Shown here in pieces: positions 1 through 7,730 of a stretch of 64,000 nt of DNA. The position numbers were made by a program, and so were the translations under genes. Numbering within the stretch: the first letter of the stretch is position 1; every line of letters begins with the position of its first letter. The stretch comes from 01-FULL-43-15b sp964472675 (lineage in GTDB: Bacteria; Patescibacteriota; Microgenomatia; UBA8517; UBA10165), in NCBI GenBank assembly GCA_964472675.1, contig CAYYLO010000002.1, forward strand, positions 27,530 to 91,529, written 5' to 3'. The notes under the pieces were generated by a model that saw only the letters and a program-made list of their open reading frames with translations, made no database searches and had not been told where the DNA came from.

Positions 1-333
1 TCGTAATAATTAGAGTCTACTTGTTCTTTCCTAACTGCAAAAACTATCCTTCTTACTCCTCCCCAATAGGCAACTGAGGTACACATAAGACAAGATTGCA
101 TTGAACAGTAGAGAGTTGCTTCTGGAAGTAAACCTAATTTGTTAAAAGCAGACTGAACAGCCTTAGAGTCTGCATGAAAAAGTCCAGGATAGGGAGAACT
201 TACTTCCGAAGAAACAACTTCACCCCCCCACAACTACCACAGCCCCAGCAGGGAAGTTGCCTTCTTCAAAAGATTTCCTTGAATTGTCAATTGCTAACTT
301 CAAGTAATCAATGTCTGTTTTCCTCTCAACCAT
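1..333 (-). pseudogene. nucleoside/dCMP deaminase-like gene, frameshifted and cut by window edge
   Basis: Reading leftward from the ATG at 331-333 gives an N-terminus with FPAGAVVVVGG and then TGA. Dropping one G from the seven-G run (complement of about 213-219) restores an open frame to the window edge. That frame carries the deaminase zinc signatures: HADSKAV (HAE-like, Glu replaced by Asp) and SCLMC in place of PCxxC. A TATACT box (complement of 340-345) sits 6 nt before the ATG, a leaderless arrangement. The family hydrolyses the amino group of a base or nucleotide. The non-canonical zinc residues and the frameshift leave activity doubtful, and the frameshift could be a homopolymer sequencing error. 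The C-terminus is outside the window. Confidence 0.6.
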
Positions 334-539
334 AACTAAAGTATATCAAAATCCCTATATCGCTGACACCTCCGAATGAATTATTCTCCCCAACCTATCT
401 CTTTGGAAAATTAATCTGGCTTTTCTTGGAGAAGGCAAAATAAAACTAAACTTGAAGCTCAAATTAGTTGGGACAGTGTGTTGTAAATTCCTACTGTTAG
501 GCTCATGTGAGAATTTTAGAATTAAGGAGGCTCAAGATG

Positions 540-818
540 CTATTGGAGTTGGATTTTTAGCTTAAGATCTAAAGCGTTGGCAAGTTTCTGTAACAAGTTT
601 ATGGAAGGGTTTGCGCTCATGCCCTCAATCCTTGAGATCACGGCCTGGGTTGTGTTTGCTCTCTTGGCAAGTTCTCTTTGGGAAATTTTTCTCTTAAGCC
701 TAGCTGCAATAATTGCTCGACTTACCTGATATTCGGCCTCGGACTCCTCCCAAAGTTTTCGAAACTTAGGATCTTTAAGGCTCTCTCTAATATGGTCATC
801 AAGTGTGTACTCCCTCAT
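540..818 (-). CDS. HigA-like XRE-family antitoxin
   Basis: 92-residue protein with an XRE helix-turn-helix at about residues 40-90 (KISQRELAKRANTTQAVISR) after an acidic N-terminal segment. This is the layout of HigA-type antitoxins, which bind the toxin and repress their own operon. It lies 31 nt downstream of a HigB-like toxin gene on the same strand, the toxin-first order typical of higBA. A palindrome between the two genes is the obvious operator candidate. It is a diverged paralogue of the protein at 4287-4559, and a third fragment of the family lies at 23798-23980. Confidence 0.85.
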   Translation of the reverse strand: MREYTLDDHIRESLKDPKFRKLWEESEAEYQVSRAIIAARLKRKISQRELAKRANTTQAVISRIEGMSANPSINLLQKLANALDLKLKIQLQ

Positions 819-826
819 ATTCCCAT

Positions 827-844
827 GATATCTTCCAAGATATC
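827..844. promoter_or_regulatory. palindrome between toxin and antitoxin genes
   Basis: GATATCTT-CC-AAGATATC is an 18-bp inverted repeat in the 31-nt gap between the HigB-like and HigA-like genes. By analogy with higBA autoregulation it may be a HigA binding site, but it could also be an RNA hairpin that tunes antitoxin translation. A palindrome occupies the same place in the second pair (4256-4273), with a different sequence. Confidence 0.45.
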
Positions 845-849
845 AAATG

Positions 850-1191
850 TCAAGCTGCCATTTCATTTAAACGTTTTAGCGCAGTATTTATTTCCTTTAG
901 CGGTGTTTTGTTAGTTCTCTTCATGAACGCGTGAAGAAGCAATATTGTTTTTTCTCCTCGGGTTACGTATAAGATCCTGGTACTCTCCTCTCCTAAAATT
1001 CTGATCTCCCACAGTGGCGTGCCTGTAAGTTTCTTTGTATGGGGAATTACCGAAACTAAGCCATATTCTTTAATGTTTAATAGAATTCTCTGCGCTTTAA
1101 TTTTGACTCTTATGTTCGAATCCAGGAAATCCCTAACAGGGTTCGACCCAGAAAGCGAAACATAGTAAACAACCCTCCATTTATCTCCCAT
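850..1191 (-). CDS. HigB/RelE-like toxin (phage Gp49-like family)
   Basis: 113-residue basic protein of the HigB/Gp49-like branch of the RelE superfamily, which are usually ribosome-dependent mRNA endonucleases. Visible family features are the N-terminal WRVVYYVSLSGSNPVRDFL, the central HTKKLTGTPLWEIRIL and the C-terminal LLHAFMKRTNKTP with conserved basic residues. It is the first gene of a toxin-antitoxin pair with the gene at 540-818. It shares the KLTGTP-WE-RILG core with the toxin at 3892-4245, so the two loci are paralogous. Length is normal for the family and the gene appears intact. Confidence 0.85.
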   Translation of the reverse strand: MGDKWRVVYYVSLSGSNPVRDFLDSNIRVKIKAQRILLNIKEYGLVSVIPHTKKLTGTPLWEIRILGEESTRILYVTRGEKTILLLHAFMKRTNKTPLKEINTALKRLNEMAA

Positions 1192-1235
1192 CTAAAAAAT
1201 TCTACGGCTTTTGTAAGAGAAGTTCCATTTTTGCA

Positions 1236-1278
1236 ATAAATCCCGAGGTGCAAACCTAAATCCACCCCGGGGTGTACT
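1236..1278. repeat. copy of dispersed CACCCCGGGGTG...ACCTCGGG element
   Basis: Reverse strand reads a CACCCCGGGGTG palindrome followed by TTTAGGTTTGCACCTCGGGA. The same palindrome-plus-ACCTCGGG layout recurs near 4762, 23696, 59157 and 62806. Here it lies between the toxin gene and a small unknown gene. Confidence 0.5.
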
Positions 1279-1288
1279 TGTCTAAACC

Positions 1289-1555
1289 TTAATTAGCTCT
1301 TGCGGAGGGCGACTTATCAATTAAACACAAAACAGACTTGGGAAGTTGGGAAAGGATGGGAATAATCGCTTTTCCAATCGCATCTGCATTCGGACCGTAA
1401 AAGAAAAATCTCACCTCGTCTACATTCAAGCCCATCTCATTTCCGTCACAAACCCCCACGCCCGCTTCCTCCACAGCCTTACTAAGTATATCCTGAAGTT
1501 TAAAAACAGTATCCACTGCCCTATTGTCATCCAACTTGCCTTTGGGGAATTCCAA
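1289..1555 (-). CDS. small hypothetical protein, possibly 5'-truncated
   Basis: About 88 residues from a TTG codon. The sequence looks coding: mixed alpha/beta, with stretches such as VGVCDGNEMGLNVDEVRFFF and a GKAIIPILSQLP helix. The frame stays open 57 nt further upstream to 1612 (reading IKPVQNEEFVIVNLEFPKG) without an ATG or GTG. So either the start is the TTG or the gene has lost its 5' end. I do not recognise the family. A repeat copy lies just downstream at 1236-1278. Confidence 0.45.
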   Translation of the reverse strand: MEFPKGKLDDNRAVDTVFKLQDILSKAVEEAGVGVCDGNEMGLNVDEVRFFFYGPNADAIGKAIIPILSQLPKSVLCLIDKSPSARAN

Positions 1556-1686
1556 ATTAACTATTACAAACTCTTCATTTTGGACGGGTTTTATGAAGTC
1601 CAGCTTCCAACCTTAAATTACATAACAGGTGTCCTGCTCAGTTCATTTTTGACAAGCCAGGGCTGGTCATATAGAATCGGCACATA

Positions 1687-3102
1687 GTGAAAGAAAGAGA
1701 TATCAGCTTCCTGGTTGGCCGCTCTAACCAACAACTCCTCGAGATCTGTTCAAGTCAAGGTCCTACTGTTTTACCTCAACAGTTAACTCCAGACAGAAGA
1801 TACTTACAAGCACTAAGTCTTTTGCAGCCTGGATTAAGGTTAGGAACAGCGCGTCCGGAGTTAAAAGAGATTAAAACCCCCGATAGGCATAGTTTAATAG
1901 CCCAGGCAGTCCGGACTGCCAGTGAAAATGGGGGCGAAAATTTTGCCGGACTCACCTTAGAAGAAAAGGCCAGTTTTTGCGCGTCTTTGGCTACAATAAT
2001 GGCTAATAGGTCACGGCAGGAGGCCGCCGCAAGAACTATCCGAAACCAGGGAGAGTCCTTTTTCAAAGCAATTGGGGAAAAAGGTCGCACAAGTCAGGCA
2101 AAAGCTCGCATGGCCGCTAGTGGTTCGCCAACTATAGTATATACAAGACCAAAACCTACAGTTGAGCCACAATCTGATGTGCAGCCTAGTGTAAAAGTCA
2201 AACGAGATATTAAGCCACCAAAACCGGCTCGGGGGTTTATAGGCTGGATGACTTGGGCAAAAACAGGAATTCGAGCAGCTTTGGCAGCTTTGACGATTTC
2301 TGCATCAGCTGGTCCCGTAGATGTTTTTGCAAATTCCCATCAAGAGGCGGATGTATCGGCTACACAAGTTCCAACCATGACGAAAGAAGATTTTGCAAAC
2401 TGGTCAAACCAGTTCCCTCAAAACGTAAGGAAATCTTTACAAAACATGGTAAACGAAGATAAAACAGTTGGTTTTGATGGAAGAGTCGCGTCTGAAATAG
2501 TTTTTATGGAAAGGCGATTAAATTTAGAAGGGCTTAGTTATAGCTTATCGCCCAACATAGTACAAGAACTTTATGGAAAATATATTTCTGCATGCGAAAG
2601 TAGTCCCGGTAACCCCTGGCAAGATATAATTGCCAGTGCAGCACAAGGCTATGCGGGCGAAATTAAGGTTGCTATTGCACAATTTAACCCGCAACGCATT
2701 GGGGCACACACCGAGAACGGCACCAGAATTCAAACAGAAAAAAAGCAAGAAACAGAGCACGGGAACAAAAAACCAACCCCTAACTTTTCTGAAATGGCCA
2801 AACGATCGATTATCATCCAAGACATCGGGGATTTTGAGCAAGCATTAATTTTGTATGGCTATAGCCCAGAAGAAATTTATCGTATCAAAAAAATCGTTGT
2901 GTTAAGCCCGCAAAGAGGTCCCGACCCAAAAAATTTTAGTTTTGGCGCCGCTTACGACATACTTGATTTGCTCTTGGAAGCAACCAGAAGAAGAGTTGCA
3001 CTTTCAGAAGCAGAAGCGATGAAAGGACTTGACTTTGTAAGAAGGAACAGAAGTTTGATGTCTTCTTCCGACGCCATTAGTAAATATCTAGCGCAAATTT
3101 AA
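1687..3102 (+). CDS. unknown protein with one internal membrane segment
   Basis: 471 residues from a GTG start. Residues 1-185 are polar and basic, likely cytoplasmic. Around residues 190-215 there is an Ala-rich hydrophobic stretch (GIRAALAALTISASAG) that could be a membrane anchor or internal signal. The rest is a polar, mainly helical domain with a Lys/Gln/Asn-rich linker near residue 350 and a C-terminal helical domain (YDILDLLLEATRRRVALSEA). No family recognised. The next gene on the strand, 39 nt downstream, encodes another anchored protein, so it may belong to an envelope group. Confidence 0.7.
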   Translation: MKERDISFLVGRSNQQLLEICSSQGPTVLPQQLTPDRRYLQALSLLQPGLRLGTARPELKEIKTPDRHSLIAQAVRTASENGGENFAGLTLEEKASFCASLATIMANRSRQEAAARTIRNQGESFFKAIGEKGRTSQAKARMAASGSPTIVYTRPKPTVEPQSDVQPSVKVKRDIKPPKPARGFIGWMTWAKTGIRAALAALTISASAGPVDVFANSHQEADVSATQVPTMTKEDFANWSNQFPQNVRKSLQNMVNEDKTVGFDGRVASEIVFMERRLNLEGLSYSLSPNIVQELYGKYISACESSPGNPWQDIIASAAQGYAGEIKVAIAQFNPQRIGAHTENGTRIQTEKKQETEHGNKKPTPNFSEMAKRSIIIQDIGDFEQALILYGYSPEEIYRIKKIVVLSPQRGPDPKNFSFGAAYDILDLLLEATRRRVALSEAEAMKGLDFVRRNRSLMSSSDAISKYLAQI

Positions 3103-3141
3103 AGATATCAAACCTTATTAAGTAAATGTTAAGCTAAATGT

Positions 3142-3837
3142 ATGCTGCCCAAGGTTTTAGTAATTGCAGTGCTTGTTGTAGTTGCTGCCATAGGCCTTGG
3201 ATCTTTCTTTCGCAAGCAGGCAGGACCTGCACCTTGGGAATCCTCAAAGACACCGTGCCCCAACCCTCTAGTCCTGCAAACTCCGGTTGATCTTAATAAA
3301 GTAACTTCCATCCTTTATCCGGGCCAGGTTCGGGGTGGGGATTTTAAACCGCACGGAGGTTTTCGTTTTGATAATTCAAAAGTAGATGAAATAGAAGTCA
3401 AAGCCCCTATGGATGCACAGTTAGAAGATGCCAGCCGCTATATTGAACAAGGTGAAGTCCAATATATGTTTGATTTTCAAACCAGCTGCGGCATCAGGTT
3501 CCGCTTTGACCATCTGTTAGTGCTTACTCCTCAATTTGCCGAAGCTAGCCGAAACCTACCCAATCCAAAAGAACATGATTCGCGAACCACCCGGGTCAAC
3601 CCACCGATCAGTGTAAAAAAGGGTGAAGTGATCGCTACCGCAGTTGGATTTGGAAAGAACAACAATGTCTTTGTAGATTTTGGAGTATATGATATGAGAG
3701 GAAAAATCTTCCAGGGTCCAAGGCAAAATGCTGTTTGCTGGTTTGATTTATTACCAGCCTCAGATTCTGCTAAAGTCAAATCCCTTCCTCCAGCTGACTC
3801 TGTCAGCGGCTCCAAAAGCACACTCTGTAAACCTTAA
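3142..3837 (+). CDS. membrane-anchored LytM/M23-like protein, probably degenerate
   Basis: 231 residues. An N-terminal membrane anchor (residues 4-22, VLVIAVLVVVAAIGLGSFF) is followed by an extracellular domain. The order PHGGFRFDNS, then EVKAPMDAQLED, then a late FRFDHLLVL resembles the lysostaphin-type fold: an HxG...D site, the apA-dG-V strand and an xxHL strand. The spacing of the first site is off and the usual second His is missing, so I infer a structural or binding role rather than peptidase activity. The protein at 7731-9002 shows the same plan. Confidence 0.6.
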   Translation: MLPKVLVIAVLVVVAAIGLGSFFRKQAGPAPWESSKTPCPNPLVLQTPVDLNKVTSILYPGQVRGGDFKPHGGFRFDNSKVDEIEVKAPMDAQLEDASRYIEQGEVQYMFDFQTSCGIRFRFDHLLVLTPQFAEASRNLPNPKEHDSRTTRVNPPISVKKGEVIATAVGFGKNNNVFVDFGVYDMRGKIFQGPRQNAVCWFDLLPASDSAKVKSLPPADSVSGSKSTLCKP

Positions 3838-3891
3838 ACCCACCTCCAAAAATTCTAAACTTGCTATTCTTGTTATGCTAAACTAAAGCTC

Positions 3892-4245
3892 GTGGATCAG
3901 AAATGGGATATTATCTATTACGAAACCTCTCAAGGTAAATCACCGATTTTTGAATTTATTCAAAGCTTAAATGTGCAAGCACAAAATAAAATAGCTGAGG
4001 TATTAGATTTACTTGCAGAACATGGTGTTTTATTAGGTTATCCCCACTCCAAAAAATTAACAGGCACACCCATATGGGAACTAAGGATTTTGGGGAGTGA
4101 CAGTATTAGAATCTTTTATGTGGCTGTTTTTAACCGAAGATTTTTGCTGCTTCATGCCTTTGCTAAAAAGAAACAAAAGACAGACAAAAAAGAAATTAGG
4201 ACTGCCATTGACAGGCTAAATAACTATAAAGCGCGTTTGGAATAG
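3892..4245 (+). CDS. HigB/RelE-like toxin, second locus
   Basis: 117 residues from a GTG start, with a TATGCT -10-like box about 14 nt upstream. Same family as the protein at 850-1191: N-terminal WDIIYYETSQGKSPIFEFI, central HSKKLTGTPIWELRILG and C-terminal LLHAFAKKKQKTDKKE. Expected to be an mRNA-cleaving toxin of a higBA-type module, because the partner antitoxin gene follows 41 nt downstream on the same strand. The gene appears intact. Confidence 0.85.
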   Translation: MDQKWDIIYYETSQGKSPIFEFIQSLNVQAQNKIAEVLDLLAEHGVLLGYPHSKKLTGTPIWELRILGSDSIRIFYVAVFNRRFLLLHAFAKKKQKTDKKEIRTAIDRLNNYKARLE

Positions 4246-4255
4246 GCTCTTGAAA

Positions 4256-4273
4256 TATCACAATATTGTGATA
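4256..4273. promoter_or_regulatory. perfect 18-bp palindrome upstream of HigA-like gene
   Basis: TATCACAATATTGTGATA is a perfect inverted repeat lying between the toxin and antitoxin genes and overlapping the -10 region expected for a separate antitoxin transcript. It is a good candidate operator for the HigA-like protein encoded immediately downstream. Confidence 0.6.
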
Positions 4274-4286
4274 CAATATTTATATT

Positions 4287-4559
4287 ATGATGACCTGGGA
4301 AAAACACAGAAAATTATTAATGGAGGACCCCGAATTTAAGAAAATTTGGGAGGAAACTCGTCTTGAACGCGAAATAGCCCACGCACTAATTCGGGCAAGA
4401 ATCGAGAAAAAATTAACACAAACCCAACTTGCCAAAAAGCTTAAAACTAGACAATCTGTTATTTCCAGAGTGGAAAGCGGACAAACTACTCCTTCCTTAT
4501 CATTTCTTAAAAGATTAGCCAGTGTCCTTAAGCTTTCCCTTTCAGTACAGTTTAAGTGA
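4287..4559 (+). CDS. HigA-like XRE-family antitoxin, second locus
   Basis: 90 residues, starting at the first of two adjacent ATGs. An acidic N-terminal helix (WEKHRKLLMEDPEFKKIWEE) is followed by an XRE helix-turn-helix at residues 38-85 (KLTQTQLAKKLKTRQSVISR). Expected to neutralise the toxin encoded just upstream and to bind the palindrome at 4256-4273. Its 3' end overlaps by a few bases the stop codon of a deaminase remnant on the opposite strand. Confidence 0.87.
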   Translation: MMTWEKHRKLLMEDPEFKKIWEETRLEREIAHALIRARIEKKLTQTQLAKKLKTRQSVISRVESGQTTPSLSFLKRLASVLKLSLSVQFK

Positions 4560-4821
4560 TTAAGTGGCATCTGCTGTATTCGTCCTGGCGTGGAAGCAAC
4601 TCTGAAAGTTTAACTACCTCATTCTTACCTAAAATAACATCAGCATTAAGATTTTCTTTATCTAAGAAGACGATAAATTCTCTGCATCTACCACAAGAGG
4701 ACAAGACATAGATATTCTCCCCATCTTTCCAAGTTGCTACGATTTTTTTAATTTTATGCCTACACCTCGAAGGTGTAAACCTAAACTTTGGACATCCTTG
4801 GGTCTTCGATCCCGAGGTCTC
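4552..4821 (-). pseudogene. C-terminal remnant of a cytidine deaminase
   Basis: The reverse strand is open from a TGA at 4822-4824 to a TAA at 4552-4554 with no usable start codon. From about 4750 down it encodes IVATWKDGENIYVLSSCGRC followed by REFI, then DVILG and LSELLP. This is the second zinc motif (PCGxCR in intact enzymes) and C-terminus of cytidine deaminases. The N-terminal half with the HAE motif is missing. The upstream end runs into a repeat element (4762-4834), so the gene was probably broken at or by that repeat. Confidence 0.6.
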
Positions 4822-4834
4822 TCAGACTCGAGGA
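4762..4834. repeat. dispersed ACCTCGGG-type repeat at truncation point
   Basis: Contains a hairpin ACACCTCGAAGGTGT (4762-4776), AAACCTAAAC, and then a CCCGAGG...CCTCGAG segment on either strand. It resembles the copies near 1236 and 23696 and lies exactly where the cytidine deaminase remnant loses homology. Confidence 0.45.
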
Positions 4835-4869
4835 GGTCAAACCCGAATGAGGTAAATTTGTAGTCGCAC

Positions 4870-5592
4870 CTAAGAATTTTGTAAGGCTCCTGGGCAATTT
4901 TGTTCCACCCATTTTTGTTCTTCAGCAGCTACCACGAGATTCTTACCATTCCAATAGACAGTGGTCGGTTTGTCTTTTTCTGTAATTAAGCGTTCAGGAC
5001 AGGTGTTTGGTGGCAGCACTTTTGGTGAAACTTCCTGCTGCCCTGTATTTTTGTGCAGACCGCGGTATGAGTTATGCAAAACATAAATTTGAAAAGCAAA
5101 AAAACTAAAAACCAAAAGGTTTATTAAAAATGCAATCAGGAGGGCATTCCTAATTCCTACTCTTCCCCATTTTTTATCCACCCATCTGTAAATAAAATAT
5201 GGAACTAAGGTAAGAAGAATCCAGAAAGTAAAAGCGAAAATAATTGAACCTGATACAGACGGACGCTGGTCCAATGGTGTCAAAGTTAACTGTTCAAATG
5301 TCCAAAGAGCTGCTCCTAAAGCATAGGCCATAGGCCAAGAAAAAATTCTAAACAGAATCCAAAGAACCGTACCAATTATAAAATAAGCAACAGGACGATG
5401 CAGACCGTCACCGAGGGGTAAATCCAGTATATGAAGTTTGTCAGGACCATTCTCACGGATCTCAAATCCAAATATGTAGGTTGGCAAAGCCGTCAGTTGT
5501 TCGCCCAGCAAAAAGAACATCAGCACAAAAAAGATAATAAAACTAATTGGTAATTTGTAATTACTTTTCCAATTAAGATACATTAACTTCAC
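4870..5592 (-). CDS. integral membrane protein of unknown function
   Basis: 240 residues with about five hydrophobic segments (roughly residues 15-38, 65-90, 115-135 and 148-170, with one weaker). A polar C-terminal tail of some 60 residues contains two Cys (NTCPERL and QNCPGAL), which could form a disulphide outside the membrane. Two Trp/Phe-rich helices flank a TPLDQRPSVSGS loop. No family recognised. It is divergent from the small membrane protein gene at 5676, with an AT-rich 83-nt gap that probably holds both promoters. Confidence 0.65.
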   Translation of the reverse strand: MKLMYLNWKSNYKLPISFIIFFVLMFFLLGEQLTALPTYIFGFEIRENGPDKLHILDLPLGDGLHRPVAYFIIGTVLWILFRIFSWPMAYALGAALWTFEQLTLTPLDQRPSVSGSIIFAFTFWILLTLVPYFIYRWVDKKWGRVGIRNALLIAFLINLLVFSFFAFQIYVLHNSYRGLHKNTGQQEVSPKVLPPNTCPERLITEKDKPTTVYWNGKNLVVAAEEQKWVEQNCPGALQNS

Positions 5593-5675
5593 TGTAACAT
5601 TCTATCTCTCATAAATTATGATACCAAAATATATTAATTATCAATAATATATTATAGAATAATAAAAAGATAAAT

Positions 5676-6038
5676 ATGTGGACTCTGTTTACCCCCAGAA
5701 AACAAGCACTAAGGATTCAAAAGGCTGCTAAACCAATTTTGTTTTGGCAGTTGATAGACGGTTTAGGCTATGTTCCTTTAATTTTGTCATTGATTACAAA
5801 TATCACTGGCTACCATAATAAGACTTTATTAATCTTGTTAATAATCTTAAATGTCTTTATGGGATATTTGCTATATAGGATAGCCAAACAAAAACAATCC
5901 TATATAGGATTTGGGTTAGCTTGGTGGTCATATTCTACGGGTAGAGATGCTGTTAAAGATGCTAAAATTCAAAATGTTATCAGAGTCTTAATAACATTAA
6001 TGGTTCAAGTATCATTATATATAAAATGGGGAGATTAG
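5676..6038 (+). CDS. small integral membrane protein, unknown
   Basis: 120 residues with about three hydrophobic helices (residues 18-42, 50-68 and 100-116) separated by short basic loops. A TATAGAAT-like box lies about 20 nt upstream of the ATG in an AT-rich gap. No family recognised and no operon partner. Confidence 0.6.
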   Translation: MWTLFTPRKQALRIQKAAKPILFWQLIDGLGYVPLILSLITNITGYHNKTLLILLIILNVFMGYLLYRIAKQKQSYIGFGLAWWSYSTGRDAVKDAKIQNVIRVLITLMVQVSLYIKWGD

Positions 6039-6171
6039 TTTTGTACCAAAAGAAGGCCCGTTAAGCTTTGACGCTAAGGATTTAACACCTTTCCTTAATC
6101 ATCAACAAAGATTATCATTTCAAGTAAATTTTACGTTTTTCTTGTAACCGTTCACGGTTCTAACATAAACT

Positions 6172-6252
6172 GTCATGCTGGAGCCCCGCCAAAGGCGGGG
6201 CGATAGCATCCCATCCAAGAGATTCTATCGGCTTTCAGCCTCCAGAATGACA
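6172..6252. repeat. GTCAT...ATGAC palindromic repeat
   Basis: Begins GTCATGCTGGAG and ends CTCCAGAATGAC, with an inner hairpin CCCCGCC-AAA-GGCGGGG. Member of the GTCATtCC...GGaATGAC class found at many gene junctions here. It is open in the frame of the downstream gene and creates a spurious 41-residue N-terminal extension. Confidence 0.75.
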
Positions 6253-6297
6253 AACTCGTGTTGGAAGTGTGAACTGTTTAAATATGCTATTCTAAAA

Positions 6298-7623
6298 GTG
6301 GTAACTAAACTGCTATTTATTGTTGTTTTTGCTTTGGCAGGTTTTTTGGCTTTCCGGTTTTTCTCTCAAAAGCCAAATGAGGCACCAATTCCTTCTGTAA
6401 ATGAGAGTCAAACAGATAGGATCTTTGTTGAAAAGATACCGGGTAGTAAGTTCCACAGTCCGGATGCCACCTGGTGGGGTTATAACCAAAGTAAAATTGT
6501 CCGTTTCAAGGATCTCGTGTTTATGTATGTTATAGAAAACCTGGATGATAGCAATAAAACTTCATCGGACTTCGTAGTTTATATAAAAGATGGTAATAAA
6601 CCCTGGCAAAAAGGCGCAGCTTTCCCTACTTCCAGACCAGGAAATATCTTAATAGATTCAAAGGGAGTGCTGCATGCTTTTGTTTTTGAACCATTTGTTG
6701 AAACTAACGATTCAATTGGAAGAATAATGCATTATTATTTCCCCAATTCTGCATCCGGTGATGTTAAAAATTATGAACAAGAAGTTGTTGTTGATAATGA
6801 CGGCAGGTCAGAAACTGCCAATATCAGAGTTGGTGCTGCCATAGGCGATGATGATACCATGGTTATCTCTTTTGGCTTAACAAAATTTAACCCTTTATAT
6901 AAAGAGCAGTCTGAACACATTTATTTTAAAAAGCCATCTGAGAAAAAGTGGAACCATACTTTTACAGACGGTTTAGTTCACGATTTCTTTTATCCATTTA
7001 CACTTATTTCAGAAAATACTTTTTACCTTTTACCTATCCAGGATGATTTTACAGGAGAAGGAAACCCTAATATTTATCAAAAAATTTTGCTTTTGGAAAT
7101 CAAAGACGGCGTATGGAAAAAAGAGATTATTGCTGACTTAACTTCTCACCCTTTAGCTCAAAAACGTTACAGATTACTTGAACAAAGCGACTTCTTTGAA
7201 GACAGTTTTGGCAAAATTCACATTATTTATAAGGAAAGTTTAGATCCTTCAACCCAATGGAAAGTGACGGGTTTTAAACACTTAACCAAAACTGGCGATA
7301 AATGGGACACAAAAGAGATCAATCAGGAAGACAAAAATTTGGGTTGGATCAGGATAATTGAGGTTGACTCCAAACTTTATTACCTTGGTACTTCCTGGAA
7401 TAAGGTTTTTCTTAAAAGAGCAGATTCTTCAAAATGGGTTGAACTGGATACCCCAACAGACGTTAAGGCAATTTATCCTTATGTTGCCACCAAAAAAGGC
7501 GGCACACAAAAAGGCGGAAATTATGTGGATGTATTACTTTTGGGAGCTGACCAAAAAGAATATGCCACCACTTCCCATTACTATTTAAAAATCCCCAAGA
7601 AACAGTTTCGGACACTTCAATAA
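6298..7623 (+). CDS. membrane-anchored extracellular protein, possible beta-propeller
   Basis: About 441 residues from the GTG at 6298. I prefer this start because a TATGCT box lies 9 nt upstream and because longer versions would be translated from a palindromic repeat. An N-terminal membrane anchor (KLLFIVVFALAGFLAFRFF) is followed by a beta-rich domain with recurring motifs such as DSKGVLHAFVFEPF, DSFGKIHIIYKE and SKLYYLGTSW, spaced about 50-60 residues apart. This is reminiscent of BNR/sialidase-like propellers, though no Asp-box is clear. The function is unknown; it is surface exposed by inference. Confidence 0.65.
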   Translation: MVTKLLFIVVFALAGFLAFRFFSQKPNEAPIPSVNESQTDRIFVEKIPGSKFHSPDATWWGYNQSKIVRFKDLVFMYVIENLDDSNKTSSDFVVYIKDGNKPWQKGAAFPTSRPGNILIDSKGVLHAFVFEPFVETNDSIGRIMHYYFPNSASGDVKNYEQEVVVDNDGRSETANIRVGAAIGDDDTMVISFGLTKFNPLYKEQSEHIYFKKPSEKKWNHTFTDGLVHDFFYPFTLISENTFYLLPIQDDFTGEGNPNIYQKILLLEIKDGVWKKEIIADLTSHPLAQKRYRLLEQSDFFEDSFGKIHIIYKESLDPSTQWKVTGFKHLTKTGDKWDTKEINQEDKNLGWIRIIEVDSKLYYLGTSWNKVFLKRADSSKWVELDTPTDVKAIYPYVATKKGGTQKGGNYVDVLLLGADQKEYATTSHYYLKIPKKQFRTLQ

Positions 7624-7730
7624 GACACGCTTCGAAACATGACAGGTGAAGTTATGACAATATGAAATTGTGCTTTATCAAAAACTGGATAATTGGCAAA
7701 AAATCCCGAGCTTTAAAACTGCTTGACCTA

